Source: an uncultured Clostridia bacterium
Lineage (GTDB): Bacteria; Bacillota; Clostridia; Christensenellales; CAG-138
Direction: 5' to 3'
Length of the DNA: 23,022 bases
NCBI GenBank assembly: GCA_937915925.1
Contig: CALGGM010000063.1
Coordinates: 1 to 23,022 of the forward strand
In this document: piece after piece, positions 21,591 through 23,022 of the stretch
Layout: each line of letters starts with the position of its first letter
How positions within the stretch are numbered: position 1 is the first letter of the stretch
Made by a program: the position numbers and the translations under genes
Notes under the pieces: model-generated
Databases searched by the model: none
What the model was told of the DNA's origin: nothing
What the model saw: only the letters and a program-made list of their open reading frames with translations

Positions 21591-22892
21591 ATGGAAATCA
21601 GACGCGATTTGTATCTGAAGAAGATCATCAGCTATATGTGGGACGGGCAGGTGAAGGTGATCACCGGCATTCGCAGATGCGGCAAGTCATATCTGCTCCG
21701 GGTTTTGTTTCGGAACTATCTGCTGGGGCAAAGCGTTGATGATGCGCACATCCTAACCTTTGAACTCGATCTTGCGAGAGATATTCGGTATCGGAATCCG
21801 TTGGAACTCGCAAGGACGGTGCGGGAGCGTGTGGAGGGGCAGGAGGATCGGTATTATCTGTTTGTGGATGAGATCCAGATGTCTGATGAGGTATCGAATC
21901 CCTATAATCCCGATGGCAAGAAGATCACATTCTGCGATGCGCTGAACGATCTGAAATCGCTTCCGAATCTGGACATCTATGTCACCGGCAGCAATTCGAA
22001 GATGCTGTCCAGCGACATTCTGACGGAGTTTCGCGGACGCAGCGATGAGATTCGCGTGCATCCGCTGCGTTTTGCGGAATACTATGCAGCGGTCGGCGGC
22101 GATAAAACAGAGGCATTTGAGGAGTATGCCTTTTACGGCGGCATGCCGTTGATCCGGTCGCGACCGGACGATGCTGCGAAAATGAACTATCTGAAAACGC
22201 TCTTTTCCGAAGTCTATCTCAGAGACATCGCAGAGCGCAAAAAGGTGAAGCGTGAGGATGCGTTATCCGCAACGCTTGATTTGCTGTGTTCTTCCGTCGG
22301 ATCATTAACAAATCCGAACAATATTGCATCTTCATTGAATTCGCGACAAAAGCTCGCGGGGGAGAACACTGTTGCGCCGAACACAGTGAAGGCGTATATC
22401 GGACATCTTGCAGACGCCTATCTGTTTGAGGAATGTCGCCGCTACGACGTCAAGGGCAGGGACTATTTCGACTATCCGAATAAGTATTACTGCGAGGATC
22501 TGGGGCTGCGTAACGCACGGATCGGATTCCGGCAGCAGGAGATGACGCACATCATGGAGAACATCATCTATAACGAGCTGCGGATTCGCGGCTGTGAAGT
22601 CGATATCGGGATCGTCTACAGCAATGAGAAGAATAAAGCCGGACAATCGGTTCCGGTTGCGAGGGAGATCGACTTTATCGCAACACACGGAGGCAAGAAA
22701 ACCTATATCCAGTCCGCGTACGCACTGGACAATGAAGAAAAGGCGATGACGGAGAAGAAGCCGTTTGGACTCACCGGCGATTCATTCCCCAAAATCATCG
22801 TCCGACATGACATTCGGAAGCGCTGGTACGATGAAAACGGCGTTCTCAATATCGGAATCATCGACTTTCTTTTGGATGAATCAATCGTCTGA
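21591..22892 (+). CDS. AAA-family ATPase with DUF4143 C-terminal domain
   Basis: A 433-residue protein of the common AAA_14/DUF4143 type. The P-loop is GIRRCGKS (26-33, K32), Walker B is YLFVDEIQ (D93, E94), and VTGSNSKML and FRGRSDEIRVHPLRFAEY follow as usual. The C-terminal half is DUF4143-like, with a REIDFIATHGGKKTYIQ segment that recalls the PD-(D/E)XK nuclease fold. The cellular role of these proteins is poorly known; they are often scattered, multicopy genes in gut bacteria and may be laterally acquired. The ATG at 21591 is chosen because AGGAGG lies 7 nt upstream; the frame is open back to 21354, before the promoter. It stands alone between the signalling island and the tRNA and shows no link to either. 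Confidence 0.92.
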   Translation: MEIRRDLYLKKIISYMWDGQVKVITGIRRCGKSYLLRVLFRNYLLGQSVDDAHILTFELDLARDIRYRNPLELARTVRERVEGQEDRYYLFVDEIQMSDEVSNPYNPDGKKITFCDALNDLKSLPNLDIYVTGSNSKMLSSDILTEFRGRSDEIRVHPLRFAEYYAAVGGDKTEAFEEYAFYGGMPLIRSRPDDAAKMNYLKTLFSEVYLRDIAERKKVKREDALSATLDLLCSSVGSLTNPNNIASSLNSRQKLAGENTVAPNTVKAYIGHLADAYLFEECRRYDVKGRDYFDYPNKYYCEDLGLRNARIGFRQQEMTHIMENIIYNELRIRGCEVDIGIVYSNEKNKAGQSVPVAREIDFIATHGGKKTYIQSAYALDNEEKAMTEKKPFGLTGDSFPKIIVRHDIRKRWYDENGVLNIGIIDFLLDESIV

Positions 22893-22940
22893 AAAAAGTC
22901 ATTTTACCGATTACTCCACTTCCACTTCATTTTTGGTATG

Positions 22941-22965
22941 AAAAAAGCCCCAGGATTGGGGCTTT
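22941..22965 (-). terminator. Rho-independent terminator of the tRNA transcript
   Basis: A perfect 8-bp stem AAAGCCCC/GGGGCTTT with a 6-nt loop. On the minus strand it runs into TTTTTT. It lies a few nt after the encoded CCA end of the tRNA gene. From the plus strand no T run of similar length follows. Confidence 0.88.
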
Positions 22966-22967
22966 CT

Positions 22968-23022
22968 TGGTACCCGGTACGGGAGTCGAACCCGTGTTAC
23001 CGCCGTGAGAGGGCGGTGTCCT
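22968..23022 (-). tRNA. tRNA-Glu, anticodon CTC (5' part beyond window)
   Basis: Read on the minus strand, the sequence gives the anticodon arm CCGCC-CTCTCAC-GGCGG with anticodon CTC, the T arm ACGGG-TTCGAGT-CCCGT, the acceptor strand ACCGGGT, discriminator A and an encoded CCA. The order and loop sizes are those of bacterial tRNA-Glu reading GAG. The D arm and 5' acceptor strand lie past the right edge, so about 20-25 nt are missing. Confidence 0.93.

Overview
The window looks like chromosomal DNA from a Gram-positive, GC-rich member of the Clostridia (Bacillota), probably an anaerobe. The signs are strong AGGAGG-type ribosome sites before almost every gene, TTGACA/TACAAT promoters, SpoIIE/STAS partner-switching proteins, an L,D-transpeptidase lipoprotein and a clostridial-style tRNA-Glu. 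The phylum assignment is inference from gene content.

Region 1 (1-7948, minus strand) is one tight eight-gene operon that runs off the left edge. In transcription order it holds four paralogous HAD-superfamily proteins, a circularly permuted cofactor-independent phosphoglycerate mutase, an IolG-like NAD(P) oxidoreductase, an archaeal-type (type II) glyceraldehyde-3-phosphate dehydrogenase and an archaeal-type phosphoglycerate kinase. GAPDH, PGK and PGM together form a complete three-step lower-glycolysis module (glyceraldehyde 3-phosphate to 2-phosphoglycerate), built entirely from non-standard versions of the enzymes.

Region 2 (7949-10902) is the control region and the divergent operon: a LacI-family repressor, a PHP-type phosphoesterase and a PfkB-type sugar or cyclitol kinase. 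Both divergent promoters are TTGACA-17-TACAAT, and each carries a GAAAACGTTTTC-like palindrome at about +4 to +15. One LacI protein therefore probably represses both operons. The whole locus looks like an inducible catabolic unit for an unidentified sugar or polyol.

Region 3 (10903-11368) is a non-coding stretch between convergent genes. It contains a perfect 13-bp hairpin, two 58-nt GC-rich repeats, a repeated 16-mer, a 16-bp palindrome and terminator-like hairpins.

Region 4 (11369-21145) is a signalling island. It encodes an L,D-transpeptidase lipoprotein, a membrane sensor with a SpoIIE/PP2C phosphatase domain, a membrane-anchored HAD phosphatase, an orphan response regulator with a winged-helix output, a DUF3592-type membrane protein, a STAS antagonist, a possible degenerate RsbW-like protein, a PHP phosphoesterase, and a STAS-kinase-HATPase triple fusion. 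No sigma factor is present. All four transcription units start behind the same 20-bp tandem box, TGTTGGACATTTGTTGGACA (11-bp period), always in the same orientation and always 8 nt before a -10-like hexamer. This suggests one shared transcriptional activator, and the orphan response regulator inside the island is the obvious candidate.

Region 5 (21146-23022) holds a spacer, an AAA/DUF4143 ATPase with its own promoter and an operator-like palindrome, a terminator, and the 3' part of a minus-strand tRNA-Glu(CTC) cut by the right edge.
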